Position numbers and translations under genes: made by a program. From Zygnema cylindricum (Eukaryota; Streptophyta; Zygnematophyceae; Zygnematales; Zygnemataceae): DNA of 42,198 nucleotides. The stretch spans positions 208,862 through 251,059 of the forward strand of contig JBBHKE010000708.1 in assembly GCA_037447655.1 (NCBI GenBank), in the 5' to 3' direction. The stretch's first letter is position 1. Every line of letters starts with the position of its first letter. Below are positions 10,088-21,212 of the stretch, piece by piece. The notes beneath the pieces are model-generated. The model did not search any database. It saw nothing but the letters and a program-made list of their open reading frames with translations, and was not told where the DNA came from.

Positions 10088-12293
10088 TCAAGACGGGACT
10101 TCTATATTATTATCCCTCCAGTACCTCTGTAAAAACTCAGAATTTTTATTCTCTAAAGCCAACTCATCCTCAGGCCTTCCTAGATAATGCACTTGCCAGA
10201 ATATAGTATCACCGACCTTGAACCGTTGACGAACCCAATCTATTACCCATCTGTGAACTTCAAGTTCTATAATTATTGAGGGATCCAATTCCAATTCTCC
10301 TTCAGTTGGGCGAAGATTTACTGGTTTCAATTGGCTGATGTGTATCACTGGATGAATCTTTGTTGAAGGCGGCAAGTCCAATTTGGCAGCAACTGACGAT
10401 ATCATCTCGTTTACAGTAAATGGTCCAATGTACTTAGGAGCAAATTTTCCCATAGGATGCGATTGTCCCTCGATCTTGCACCTTTTAGTTCCTCGAATGC
10501 TCTCTCTTCATCAGCTCCCCACACAAACGTCTCATTTTCCCGAAGTAAATCCGTCAAAGGTGCAGCGATCATACTGAAGTTCTTTATAAATTTCCTGTAG
10601 TAAGTGGCCAATCCCAAAAATGATCTAACTTCCGTGACATTAGTAGGTTGCTTCCAATTTTGGATTGCAGTGATTTTGGATGGATCTGTTTTAACACCTT
10701 CCCCACTAACTATATGTCCCAAAAATAATTGTTCACTTTTAAGAAAGCTGGATTTTGACAATTTTCCGTATAATTTTCTTTCTTTTAACCTTTCTAACAC
10801 TTTTTTTAAATGAATTACATGTTGTTCTCTAGATTCACTGTAAATTAGAATATTTTCAATAAACACCTGAACAAACTCATCTATGTAATCAGAAAAAGTT
10901 TGGTTCATTAATCTTTGGTAAGTAGGCGGTGCATTCGTTAAGCCGAATGGCATTACTATCCATTTAAAATGACCTACCCAAGTTTGAAAGCAATTTTATC
11001 AACATCCTCAGTTCTGATTGGCACTTGATTAAAGCCACTACGCAGGTCAATCAACGAAAGTACTTTAGCACCTTTTAAACGATCTATCAAATCAAAAATT
11101 AAAGGTAACGGATACTTATCCTTCACCGTAATCTTGTTCAGACTACGATAATCAACACACATTCTCAACGTTCCGTCCTTTTTTTTGACAAAGAGAACTG
11201 GTGCTCCATACGGTGATTTGTTGGGCTAAATATGTCCTTTCTCTAAGAGTTCTTTCATATGTTTCTTTAACTCCTCTTGCTCAAAGAAACTGTGCTTATA
11301 AATTCCTGTGACATGACGGTTGCAACCAGGTTCAAGGTTAATAACGTGTTCCACATCTCGGGAAGGTGGCCTTCTTGAGGGTAAATCATTAGGAAAAACA
11401 TCTTGAAATTCAAAAATCAAATCTTTAACAGCAACATCAGATGTATTAATGTCAGTTACAAAATCATATTTTAGTTTTTCAAAAGTTTTAGTGGTGTCTG
11501 ATTTAGGAATGACATCAATGTTAGTGTTTTCTCCCCCCATTTCATCAGTAACTGCCTCAGTTACTAATAACAAGAAAGCATGATTTGTTTTATCTTTTAA
11601 GTGCTTTTGAAATTGTTTAGCAGATATCAAGCCTTCAACTCCCAATCTGGATATGTTATTTATATGATTCCTATGCAATTTCTTAGGAGATACTGCTTGC
11701 AAAACCTTCTAACCGTTTTCAGACTTCACTTTTAAGGTGTTAATTTCCTAATTAATTTGAGGATTATGTTCTGTTAACCAAGGCTTTCCCAGAATTAGTT
11801 CCTCACTTCCTAAATTCATTATTTCACACACAACTTTCATTTTATGACCCTGAATATCCACTTCAATTGTGTCAGTTTGTAAGTCTAATGTGGACTTATT
11901 ACCATTTGCCACTTGAACATGTAAAGGCTTTTCCCTTATGACAGTAGGAATTTTATTTTCCTCTACAAACTTATGTGAAATAAAATTATGTGTGGCACCT
12001 GAATCAACCATTACTTTCAACGGTTTTCCTTCCACTAATGACTCGAATCTAATCAAACTGTGTCTGGTGTCATCATTACTTACCTGTCCTAACATAGGTC
12101 TATTGTTGAGAATTTCATCAGAAGGATTCTTTAAACTATGCAGTGTAGTGAGAATCATAATAAATTCAGCTATCCTAACTTTTCCATTCATTAATTTGCC
12201 CTCCAAAGTTAACTCTTTAACTTCTGGATCCGGTTGACTAAACTGAGGACTTTCAGTTAGTCCTTTCCGTTTCCCACCTTCTGGGCTTCCTGC
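10088..12293 (-). pseudogene. pol pseudogene: protease, reverse transcriptase, RNase H stub, integrase C-terminus, chromodomain-like tail
   Basis: The frame opens after a TGA at 12294-12296, in the -1 phase relative to gag. Protease (about 12060-11760) has the active-site motif VDSGATHNF and ends near LILGKPWL. RT follows with [15 protein letters not shown], the first catalytic Asp in LSLIDLRSG, and MPFGLTNAP. The usual DD pair of motif C is replaced by Glu-Asn in VFIENILIYS (codons at 10857-10852). Breaks are TAG at 11750-11748, TAG at 11711-11709, TAG at 11228-11226, and a one-base loss near 10972-10976. RNase H stops after about 15 residues (FEELKG). Near 10475 the sequence jumps to the integrase C-terminus (MGKFAPKYIGPF, HPVIHISQLKPV), followed by a diverged chromodomain-like stretch (RFKVGDTIFWQVHYLGRPED) and a normal stop at 10088. 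Confidence 0.92.
12236..12275 (-). promoter_or_regulatory. candidate -1 programmed ribosomal frameshift signal at gag-pol junction
   Basis: On the minus strand the heptamer GGGAAAC (12275-12269) is in the gag phase as G GGA AAC, the X XXY YYZ pattern. After a 6-base spacer comes a hairpin at 12262-12236: GACTAACTGA pairs with TCAGTTTAGTC (10 pairs, one bulged T) around a 6-base loop AAGTCC. The gag TAA (12259-12257) lies inside the stem. Slipping back one base enters exactly the protease frame. Confidence 0.7.
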
Positions 12294-13581
12294 TCAGCTA
12301 GATATAATGCAATATCCTCTTGGAGACCTTCATTTACATCGACTGTTTTGAGAGAACCTTTATCAGTACAGTCTTTAGCGTAATGATCTGGACCTCCACA
12401 TTTGAAACAAGTGACTTTCTTTTTGGGTTTTGTGCACTCTCTACTAAAATGTCCCTCCTATCCACAGTTATAACAGTTAATCTTTTTCAATTGTGCACAC
12501 TCAAATGCTCTATGACCCCTTTACTGACAAATAGTGCATGTGGGGATGGTAAGGTTAGGCTTCTGAGCATTAATGTTCGGTTTAGGACTTTTAATGTACC
12601 CCCCTCTATTGTTAAATTTATTTCCTGCATTAACACTATGTCCACCCCTTTGATTTCCCCTGAAGATATTCTGCCTATTCACCAGACCAGCATTCAAACC
12701 CTCTTCAACAAATTCCTCCTCATCCCACTGTGATACTTCATTTAAATTACCCCTGAGTGATCGAGTTTCCCGATTTCCCGATTATACCCCAACTGATCCT
12801 CTAATTCCAATGACTTATCTTGTAATTCCTTCAAATTATTAAATTTTTGATGTTTTAGTTCTGATTTCAGTATAGGATTCAAATAGTTCAAGAAATGCAA
12901 TTTAGCCATTTCATCAGTCAAACCTATGACATGAATACTAGATGAGTCAAATTCCACAATATAATCATTCACAGATCCAGTCTGCTTACAATTCAGCCAC
13001 TTTTCTTCCATTCTGGATTTAAAAGTGACAGACAAGAAACGCGATTTGATCGCGGTTTTAAAAGTTTCCCAATCAGCATTATCAGGAATCAATTTAGACC
13101 TTCTCTGAGTATAATACCAAATCTGAGCATCGCCTTTCAGACAGTTAACAGCAAAAGAAGTGTAATCATCACGATCGCAATTTCTAGACTCCAAATAATA
13201 TTCCATATGAAAAATCCGAGCATCCAACTCATCAATCCTCTTACCATCAAACGATGGTGCCTCACTAATAGACAATTTCAGATCCCTTATCTTCTTAGGT
13301 ATATCATGATCATCCTCCCTAAAACTGACATTCCTTTTACTACTCTCTCCCTTTTGGTCATTCATATCATTCTTGGTCTGAATTAAGTTAATAAGTTCAT
13401 CTAATTTCTCATTTGAAACATTTCCATTTTCTTTGACAACTTTTAATTCACTTTTCAATTCGGAAATGGTTTCATCCACTGCGGTAGCATGATTATTAAA
13501 TCTTTTGACCAATTTCACAGTTCGCTTCTTCAACACATTCAAAGCATTCTCCATTTCACGTTTCCATGCAGAATTTGCCAT
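12257..13581 (-). pseudogene. gag pseudogene (capsid-like region and three CCHC zinc knuckles)
   Basis: The start is taken as ATG at 13581, the first methionine in frame. A basic, coiled N-terminus is followed by a retrotransposon-gag core (GDAQIWYYTQRR, WETFKTAIKSRFL, KLHFLNYLNP). A one-base loss in a G run (12750-12753, C on the plus strand) shifts the frame. The other frame then continues into an acidic and Asn/Gly-rich linker and three CCHC knuckles. Knuckles 1 and 2 each contain an in-frame stop (TAA at 12533-12531, TAG at 12460-12458). Knuckle 3, CFKCGGPDHYAKDC, is intact. Gag would end at TAA 12259-12257, overlapping the pol frame. Gag forms the particle and binds RNA. This copy cannot make it full length. 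Confidence 0.9.
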
Positions 13582-14347
13582 TATCACACAATTAAATCAA
13601 GCAAAAGGAAAGATTGAGTATAATTTCCCAAAGAAATTTGATGCAGATTTGAAGTCCTTAGATTGCTCCAATCCAAAACTTCTTCTCCTTAACAAATCCT
13701 TTGAAAAGATCAAGATCTGAGAAATTAAAAAGACATTGACAATAAGTTAGTACAAATTCAAATTTTCAATTTCCCAACATTGAAACAGAAATCTAAGAAT
13801 TTCCCCACCAATTTTGCAATAGCAAAAATTGAAAGCTATCAAAGGTAAGATTTAACCATAAATTTTGCAACAGCAAAATTGAAATCAATCAAAGGTAACA
13901 ATTTAGGGTTTGAAAAGTTTTGAGTCATTTCTGGACTCCTTTGCTCTTGAAGAAGTAAAGTACTCCACTTTCCTCCTCCACCATCAGCAAATTCCCCATT
14001 TCCCACTACATCAGGATCTTTTGTTCTATAATCCTCACATCCTCACCCTTCATGGCTTCAAGCCCTCCCTCTACACATGAATCATTGCTAGGAGAAGGCA
14101 AGTTTGTTTGGCCTCTAGGTAATTGGAGTGAGCTTCAGCGGTGGCTACACTGCCCACCCCGCCTTAGTCCTTAGGACCTAAGCACGCCCCACATCTAACC
14201 AGCGGCCGCTGGCAGTGTGGTCACTTAGTTTCCCTCCAATCCCCTACCACTTCACATTGTGGTTCCACCGACACAGGTCAGAGCACCCTCACCGGTCACG
14301 GCAATCGATTTTCGGGTGAGCAAACTTCTCCCTGGTTTCTAACCAAA
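13582..14347 (-). other. 5' leader of the LTR element
   Basis: About 770 bases between primer-binding site and gag ATG, without a long open frame on the minus strand. It should hold packaging signals, but nothing specific is recognisable. Confidence 0.6.
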
Positions 14348-14359
14348 GCTCCGATACCA
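14348..14359 (-). promoter_or_regulatory. primer-binding site, initiator-Met tRNA type
   Basis: On the minus strand TGGTATCGGAGC starts two bases from the 5' LTR terminus. It begins TGG, complementary to the CCA end of a tRNA, and differs by one base from TGGTATCAGAGC, the usual initiator-methionine primer site of plant LTR elements. Confidence 0.88.
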
Positions 14360-14361
14360 TA

Positions 14362-15328
14362 TGTAACAGGATCTCCTACCTCTCAGAAAATCCCATTACT
14401 ACAAACAATTCCAACCACACATTCCACACATTGGAAAATACACATCCACATTGGAAAACACTCACATAAGGATAACTTTAAATTAGAAGAAGCTTCTGTC
14501 CACATAACATTAGCTTGGTCTCTTGCCCTCGTGGCTCAACCCTTCAATTTAAAGTGTCTCCTCTACTCTCCACTCTTAATAATTCTATCTCTTAACTCCT
14601 AAAACACTATTTAGTTAGTAAGAGATTTCAATGCAAAAATGCCTTTTCTCCAATTTGGTATTAATCGCTCAGGACCAAGATCAGCTGGAATTTCCACAAA
14701 CTTTTCCAAAGGAAAAGATGTCTACTCTCCTCTTACACTTCACTATTTATCCATCATCGCCCTGGACTCGCCAAGCCAGAGTCAACGCTCCGTTTTAACA
14801 GGCTTTTACCTGGGCCAATCATTGATCAGCAAAGACTCAGACTGACCAATGCAAAAACGTGCGAAATCTCTTACTAACTACTTAGCGCTTTACTAACCAA
14901 TCAAACGTTACGTTTCACTACGTAACATTTACGTGCAAAATTGCGCGCCAAACGAAACGCGATTTCGCACGAGCGTGCGTAACAAATTTCGCACGCGAAA
15001 CTTCCTACGAAATTCCCTTAAGTGAAAGTGACGTTTCGTACTAAAATTTGTACGAAACGAAGCACCGTGCATACTAAACGTTTCATTAGAACTTTATGAA
15101 ACGTACGCGCGTAATTTCGGTACTAATTTGACCCTTAACCCGTTTCAATGATACCCACTTGTTATTTAGACCTCACGCTGTCACCTAAATACACCCAACG
15201 CTATAACTTTTAAAATATAACTCCAAATAGCGTGATTCTTTCGCGGACGTCTACCAATTTTAGTACTCTATAATCATAACACCTAAATACCCATTTATAA
15301 ACAAGTTCGAGATGCTATTACTGTTACA
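14362..15328 (-). repeat. 5' LTR (967 bp)
   Basis: Same sequence as the left LTR at every base read, with the same TGTAACA and TGTTACA termini. It is the 5' (promoter) LTR for the leftward element. Followed by the CAAGA duplication at 15329-15333. Confidence 0.97.
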
Positions 15329-17983
15329 CAAGACTAGTCAATAAAGTGGAAGGTATTTGAAGATGGTTGGTCGTAAGTGCAAATTGCCGCAAGTGGTGGA
15401 AAAGGAGGACCACTTTAAAGAATGTTGTACTTAAATATCTTAGCCCTTCCTACAATAGTACTGGTAAAATAAGAGGGTTTATAATCTCGAAGATTCGAAA
15501 TACGTGATAGTCATGGCACTTCGATGTGACTAAAGTTAGTAATCACGATCTCCATTTATATAATTTGTTATTATATAACTACCAATGTACAAAAGATGTC
15601 GTCTGTTAAGTTGAGACATCTACGGAAAGAAAATAAGATACACTTACCGACTTGGTCTAATGTGATATATAAAAACTTTAGTCCTCCCCACTATACGATT
15701 AACAAACTTAGATGGTCTATCACCTCGAAACTTCAAACACTCAATTCTCATGACGCCTATAAATTACTAAACTCCTACGGAGGTGGATGGATTTGACATC
15801 ACTACTTGGTGTGATGTCTCTTGTGAAGATGTGCCTGTAAAAGGGTTATCATCCGGGTATGTGTTGAAGGTTGGGGATGGGGCTGGTTGTTTGAATTTCA
15901 AGAGGATCTGCATACTCTGAGGGCCAATGGAGGTCTCAGAGTTTCATTGACAGCATAGATTTCACATGATTTTCTGTGAAGAAGATTTCATCACACAATT
16001 TTCCGTGACAAGTAAAAAACAATTTGCTACGACATATTAGTAGAACCGTTGACTTAATGTTGCACAGATATAAATGCTGCATGTGCAACTATATTGTTTC
16101 TTAATCATGTGTGAAAACTTTGTGACATGGAAGAAAATGTTTTGACCTTCCACATTTCCGGTTCACAAATGTCTTCTAACAAAAAACATTTGAGGGTTTG
16201 GCTACTCGTCCGGCTATGTTTACGACCTTTTGTATGAAAAATAGGTGGACAAACAAAACAAATGAATCACGTTCTCAAAATATCTAAGTCACTTCCTAAG
16301 CCCCATTTGAATAACTTGGATGATTTTGTACCCTTACTTGAACAGGAAGCCAAAGTCTTATATCACACAAAAATAAAACAACATTTTATCAACTGTATTT
16401 TGTTAACATTGAGTGGACCTCCTCGCAATCGTTTTCACCATTGTTTTCGAGCTCGTATATCTCAAATCCAAAGGATTATGTTTGGACATAGTTCGTTTCG
16501 TCGTTTTCTTTTACTCGTTAACTTACTCCTTTAATTTGTAATACTTTTATAGGGCACAAAACTTTGAGGCCACGATATTATGCTTAGGCATTAGGAGTCC
16601 CATTGACAAACTTTTCCAATTGGAAGTCAACATTTGTTCGAAACAGTAACTACAGTCGGAAAAGAACGCTTACACCAGTCAAACAACATCAATTATGGCC
16701 AAAACAACATCGCACCGTACCGTAAACTTTAGAATGGTTTTAGACTATCGTCACATCTCCTTTATTCCTCGCTCCAACTATAATATGTTTTATAACCAAT
16801 CAAACCAGAAACTCAAATCTAATCTTTTATTTGAGGAAATGTCACTGTGAGGTTTTGTACCTACTTAAATTTGGCATCCATTTTGGAATTTGAATTACCA
16901 ATTCAATTTCCCATATAGTAGGTTTATTTTCATCTATGGGTTGTTGTATAAAGTAGAGCTATAGTTGGAGAATATTACTTTAACAGTTTTGAATCGTTGG
17001 ATTGCTATGGTACCCGCTCGTAACATAAATCACCGCTCCATCCAAAATTTTGCTAATTGAAAATTATGAGCATCAAAATCTCGTAGGATCTTTAAGCTTT
17101 ATGCATTGTTTTGGAATATATCATATTTATTCTCGTGTTTGGGAAACACTGGTTATTGATTTTTCTCCTACTAATATCCTCTGTCGGTCTCCTCTTTAAC
17201 CCAAATTCACTCTCCTTTTCAACCCAAATTTTGTTTAAACCCCCTAAAAGTTTTGACGTGTATGTGTATTATTAACACCCAAATCATCTTTCGGATTTAG
17301 CATCAAAAGATAGATTGAAATCCTTCTAAAAACCTCAAGTTGCGGAGTTTACCCACTAAAGTTTTCATTATTTGACTTAAGATTATAATCATTGGAGTCT
17401 TTTAAAACTCAATAAAAAGAACTTGACTTCAGTTTACGTATATTTACGTGTAATGTGTACCTACAATCTTACTCACCCCATATTTGCATACACACTGTTA
17501 AATCAACCTTTGAATTTGGACTTACATGGAAAAACATAAGGTGTTAACGATTCTATGATAAAATCCACTAGACAACGTTGGGGCGTGATATCTTAATAAA
17601 TATTTTTCCAAATGCCCGAACGCACAGCTTTTGGGATGAACTTATTAAAATCAATATGCAACACTAGTGCTATAAAACCGTGAAACTATCAAGGTATGAA
17701 TTTGACAATTTTCCCTTTAATACGCCTATCTTGCTACAGAAAAGGCTACACTACCTTTCCCTATTTAAACCCATGTCTTAATTGATAAAATCAACCTTGT
17801 AGTCATTATAAACCGCTAGTTCTTTCGCATTTATACCGCCTTTTCGACCTCGGACCTTATAAGAAAGGGAATGTCCAACAAACGAGCGTTAGCGTCACAA
17901 TTTTTTTAAAGAAGATACTTCTTTAATAACGTAAAATTAAATGTCCCTAGCTTATAATGATGATGATGTTACTAAAATTTTAG
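15329..17983. other. unassigned AT-rich region with one weak RT-like motif
   Basis: No gene, tRNA or terminal repeat is recognised after the CAAGA duplication. The plus-strand frames at 15596-15796 and 16262-16534 resemble nothing I know. At 16728-16757 a plus-strand frame reads FRMVLDYRHI, like the second block of Ty3/gypsy or DIRS reverse transcriptases, but the next conserved blocks do not follow. It may be a heavily decayed retroelement. Confidence 0.35.
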
Positions 17984-18685
17984 GGGCTCCATTGCCACAC
18001 AGAATTCGTAGATCTAAAGAAGCTAATCTAGATAGTGCTGACTCCAAGTTTATATAAATCCAAATGATTGACCCCTTTACAATCAAAGCCCCATTACAGC
18101 TTCACCCCTATGAAATAAGACTTTGTGTGTGCCCAGTTCCACCATAGAATGCAAAGTTAGAATATGCGATTTGGATACATTCACCCACTTTGACTTTCCC
18201 TTATAAATGCAGCCACCCAGGCAGGCAAATACTCTGATCAACTACACCTCTCTGTAGCATGGACTCCCTTGAGTCCGCAGCAAAAAGAATCACTGAATTT
18301 GCTCCTCTGAGCATTAAGTTATGGTTGGTCAAAGATGACCTTTAAAGTTACTAGCTCTCTTAAAGAGAGGTACCTAAATATCACTAAGTCTTGGTCTGCC
18401 TACTCATGACTACCTACTACTAAACCGTAGTCCAATAGGAACACTATATAGTACAAGAAGGTACGATGGGCGATGTACTTATAGTACGACCATTGTACGA
18501 CATGGTCTACAAGGTGACATCTGCCAAATCGGGAGCCATGGTTCCTCCTCCCATCTTCTCCGATATCAAATAATGTGGCGCCACGTGGCACCGCGTGAGG
18601 CTATCCCTAAAGGTTGTCGAAAGCTTATTGTGGGTGGCGGCTGTAATGGTGGTCGTCCGATCAGTTGTATTTATACGGCTTCGAT
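17984..18685 (+). mobile_element. solo arm of the fold-back family
   Basis: Begins GGGCTCCATTGCCACACAGA exactly like the element at 18754 and runs in the same orientation through the shared blocks (CTAGATAGTGC, TTTATATAAA, GCAGCCACCCAGGCA, CCGTCCGATC-like near its end). It has no opposite arm of its own, so it is a truncated copy or a tandem arm duplication next to the complete element. The right boundary is approximate. Confidence 0.7.
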
Positions 18686-19573
18686 TCGCTTCGATGCACG
18701 AATTGATTAATGCGCGTTTTCGTTAGTCTGTTGCGAATTAGTTGAAATTCTATGGGCTCCATTGCCACACAGAATTTGCAGGTCTTAAGGAAGCTTAATC
18801 TAGATAGTGCCGACTCCAAGTTTATATAAACCCAAATGATTGACCCTTTTACAATCAGAACCCCATTACAGCTTCACCCTTGTGAAGTTAGACTTTCTGG
18901 GTGCTCAGTTCCACCACAGAATGCAAAGTTAGAATATGAGATTTGGACACATTCACCCACTTTGAATTTCCCTTAGAAATGCAGCCACCCAGGCAAGCAA
19001 AAACTCTTGACCGACTACACCCGTGTGTAGCATGGACTCCCCTGAGTCCGTAGCAAAAAGAATCACTGTAATTGGTCAACTGAATTGATAGTTATGGCTG
19101 CTGAAAGTGATCCTTTTATACAAGATGGTCTCAAGGAGAGGAGACTACCTACCAAAAATATTCTAAGTCCTAAAACCTACTCACAACCCCTCTAGACCAA
19201 TAAAATTGCAACACACTACATAATGTACATTAAAAGTACGATAGCCGCCGTACTTTATGCACGGAAATATTCGGCACCACTCTAGGCATGCCACGTGGCG
19301 AAAAAGTCGTCGTCGTTCTGTCCTTTTCTTTTCCGGTATCCAATAGGATGATGCCACGTGTCAGTTTGAATTGTCGAATGGATCTTTGTTGACCGTTAAA
19401 TTTCAACGGTCGTCATTCCGTGTTGACCTTTGAAATTCTCGTCAACATGGAACCAGTTGTGGTACGGACCAATCACATGACTGTACCGTACAGAAAGTAC
19501 AAGTGTCGGAGTACCTTCTGTACGGTCTATGTACGACATCGTCATAATGTGACATTTGTCACACCTTGACTTA

Positions 19574-20520
19574 GAGCGTGTGCCCATGTAACCAAAATTT
19601 TGAAACGTTACTTTGGAATTTAGCGCAGATTTTACGGTGTACTTTTCAAAATGTTCCTATGTCATTCATTACTTGCTCTTTCATTACTTCAAATTTGTGA
19701 CACTCGTAGACGTCTACAATATGTGCGACAGACTATGAAACGAAATGTAGATTACTGCGAAACTTCCTAAAATAAGTGACGTCTACAAAAACAGCGACGG
19801 TTGTAGACGTCGAGGTTTTTCTGGCATCGTAGATGTTTAGGGTTTTGACGTTGTGAAGTCACGCCACGCTATGACGTCATTAGTATGTAAACATTCCGCC
19901 ATGGCTTCCGATTTCTTTTATTTATCTTTTATCATTCGATATGCAGTCAAACTACGACCAAAGATATTCAAAAAAAAGATAAAAAAATATATCTTTCATT
20001 TGAAACCATCATTGCCGCATTTCATTTAGGGGAGAGAGACATTAGAGCGATCGAGTGAGAAAGAGGAAGAGAGACGAGGACGACGTAAACTTTTGCAAAG
20101 GACCCATGAAGAAAAGTGGAGGTCCGAGACCCCTGCAAGTTTTTTTTCCGTACAAGTTTGTCATTTTCTTATGTGCATGCTCGTGACGAGCAGTGAAAAA
20201 AATAGCGTGTACTTTCCTTCGTGCAATTTTTTTTGAAAACGTTTGACGCATGCAATCCAGGTTTCCTATTCGTCAATAGGATGTTATTTTGATTAAAATC
20301 AGGTCGCGATTTGATTCCAGTGCAAGTGTGAAGATGAGCTGGAAATGGGTCGCGTTGATAATAAATCCAAATTGCCGTACCTTCCAAGTTCCAAGATGAC
20401 GCAAAATGTACTTGTGTTTTTGCCCATTTTTCGTACGGCGTAATATTTTCTCGTTGGAAGTCCCATTTTCTGTGTAAACGACGGGAAAAAACCCTTACTT
20501 GAACACATGGGCACACGCCC
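19574..20520 (-). mobile_element. PIF/Harbinger-like non-autonomous element, copy 1
   Basis: Terminal repeats GAGCGTGTGCCCATGTAACC (left) and, reversed, GGGCGTGTGCCCATGT (right) are flanked by TTA on both sides (19571-19573 and 20521-20523), the 3-bp TWA duplication of PIF/Harbinger elements. It is an inverted relative of 27541-28511, with which it shares most of its length. It holds a perfect hairpin GACGTCTACAA/TTGTAGACGTC (19778-19788, 19801-19811). It interrupts the left arm of the fold-back element and is therefore younger. The minus-strand frame at 20169-20636 is not convincingly a gene. Confidence 0.85.
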
Positions 20521-20826
20521 TTATCATCTCGCATTCCGGATTTCTCGCAACCCTTTAGGATATTGCCACGTGTCATCCGGAGTGGCTGTGCCCGAAAACG
20601 CCAAGGCGGCCAATCCGGAATCTCGGCTCGCACCACGGTCGTAGATTCAAAATATCCTTTTTGTCCGGACCGTCAAAACAAATGTCCGTAACATTTGTTT
20701 CGTGCGGCATATAAGGTACAGTGGGTTCTATGCTCTAAGATTCCGTTCTGTCAGTTAAATGAAATCTTTGATTTGTATATATTTAATTATATGACGTACC
20801 CCATACACGTTAGCTGTTCTAGACTT

Positions 20827-20890
20827 AACGGACAAAGCTACCGGTTACATCGACGGATGACAGGTATCAAGTTCAAATCTTGGATCCGTC
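20827..20890 (+). other. tRNA-like module in left fold-back arm
   Basis: The 3' half looks like a T arm plus acceptor strand: CAAG-TTCAAAT-CTTG then ATCCGTC. GTTCAAATC fits the Pol III B box and AAAGCTACCGG weakly fits an A box about 30 bases upstream. No regular anticodon arm is visible, so it is a tRNA-derived relic or SINE-like head, not a functional tRNA. Confidence 0.35.
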
Positions 20891-21134
20891 ATATACCTTT
20901 TTTAAGTTAAACTACCATTATCACTCCTGTTTCTCTAGAGAGCTTAGGCAGCCATAGCTCTAGCTCCCTTTCCAGCCTTCAGTGACTACAACAAGTGTGG
21001 GGCTTGGAGAAAGAGTCAGAGGCAGACTACCTCTACTCTTTTTCTATCCTAAAACAGACTTAGAAAATACTCAAATATCAACATTAGTCATTTAGATAAA
21101 TAGGTATATATGCGCAAAACATATTGTGTGTATC

Positions 21135-21212
21135 GTTTCGTTAGTGCCTTAATGGATAAGGCGTAGGTCTACAAAGTATTTTGCAGACCCCGATTCAAAT
21201 CCGGTCAGAAGC
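21135..21212 (+). pseudogene. tRNA-like sequence (Arg-like D arm) in fold-back centre
   Basis: Reads as acceptor strand GTTTCGT, D arm GCCTTAATGGATAAGGC, stem GGTCT/AGACC (21166-21170, 21185-21189) and T region GATTCAAATCC. The anticodon loop would be 14 bases instead of 7 and only five acceptor pairs form, so no anticodon can be assigned. A tRNA pseudogene or SINE head is most likely. Confidence 0.4.

Larger units (their letters stand above)
9072..15328 (-). mobile_element. Ty3/gypsy-type LTR retrotransposon with chromodomain-like tail, defective deletion derivative
   Basis: The 6257-bp element has LTRs at 9072-10038 and 14362-15328 (967 bp each, no difference found on base-by-base reading), LTR termini TGTAACA/TGTTACA and target duplication CAAGA. 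It is transcribed leftwards. The order on the minus strand is 5' LTR, primer-binding site, gag, protease, reverse transcriptase, start of RNase H, integrase C-terminus, chromodomain-like region, purine tract, 3' LTR. Protease-RT-RNase H-integrase order identifies Ty3/gypsy. Most of RNase H and the integrase zinc-binding and catalytic core are missing, joined near 10475. Five in-frame stops and two frameshifts further break gag-pol, so this copy cannot support its own transposition. Confidence 0.95.

Noticed and set aside
12236-12262. H-type pseudoknot downstream of the slippery heptamer
   Set aside because: An alternative stem GGACT/AGTCC overlaps the main hairpin, but the connecting loop would be zero bases, so both stems cannot form together. 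A simple hairpin is the sounder reading.
11226-12533. Reassignment of UAA/UAG to glutamine, suggested by stops at Gln-like positions of the retroelement
   Set aside because: Both host genes use only CAA/CAG for Gln in the exons found, with no internal UAR. One element stop is at a Trp-like position and the element also has frameshifts. Decay explains it better.
21135-21212. Functional tRNA gene
   Set aside because: The anticodon loop is 14 bases and the acceptor stem is poorly paired, so kept only as a tRNA-like pseudogene.
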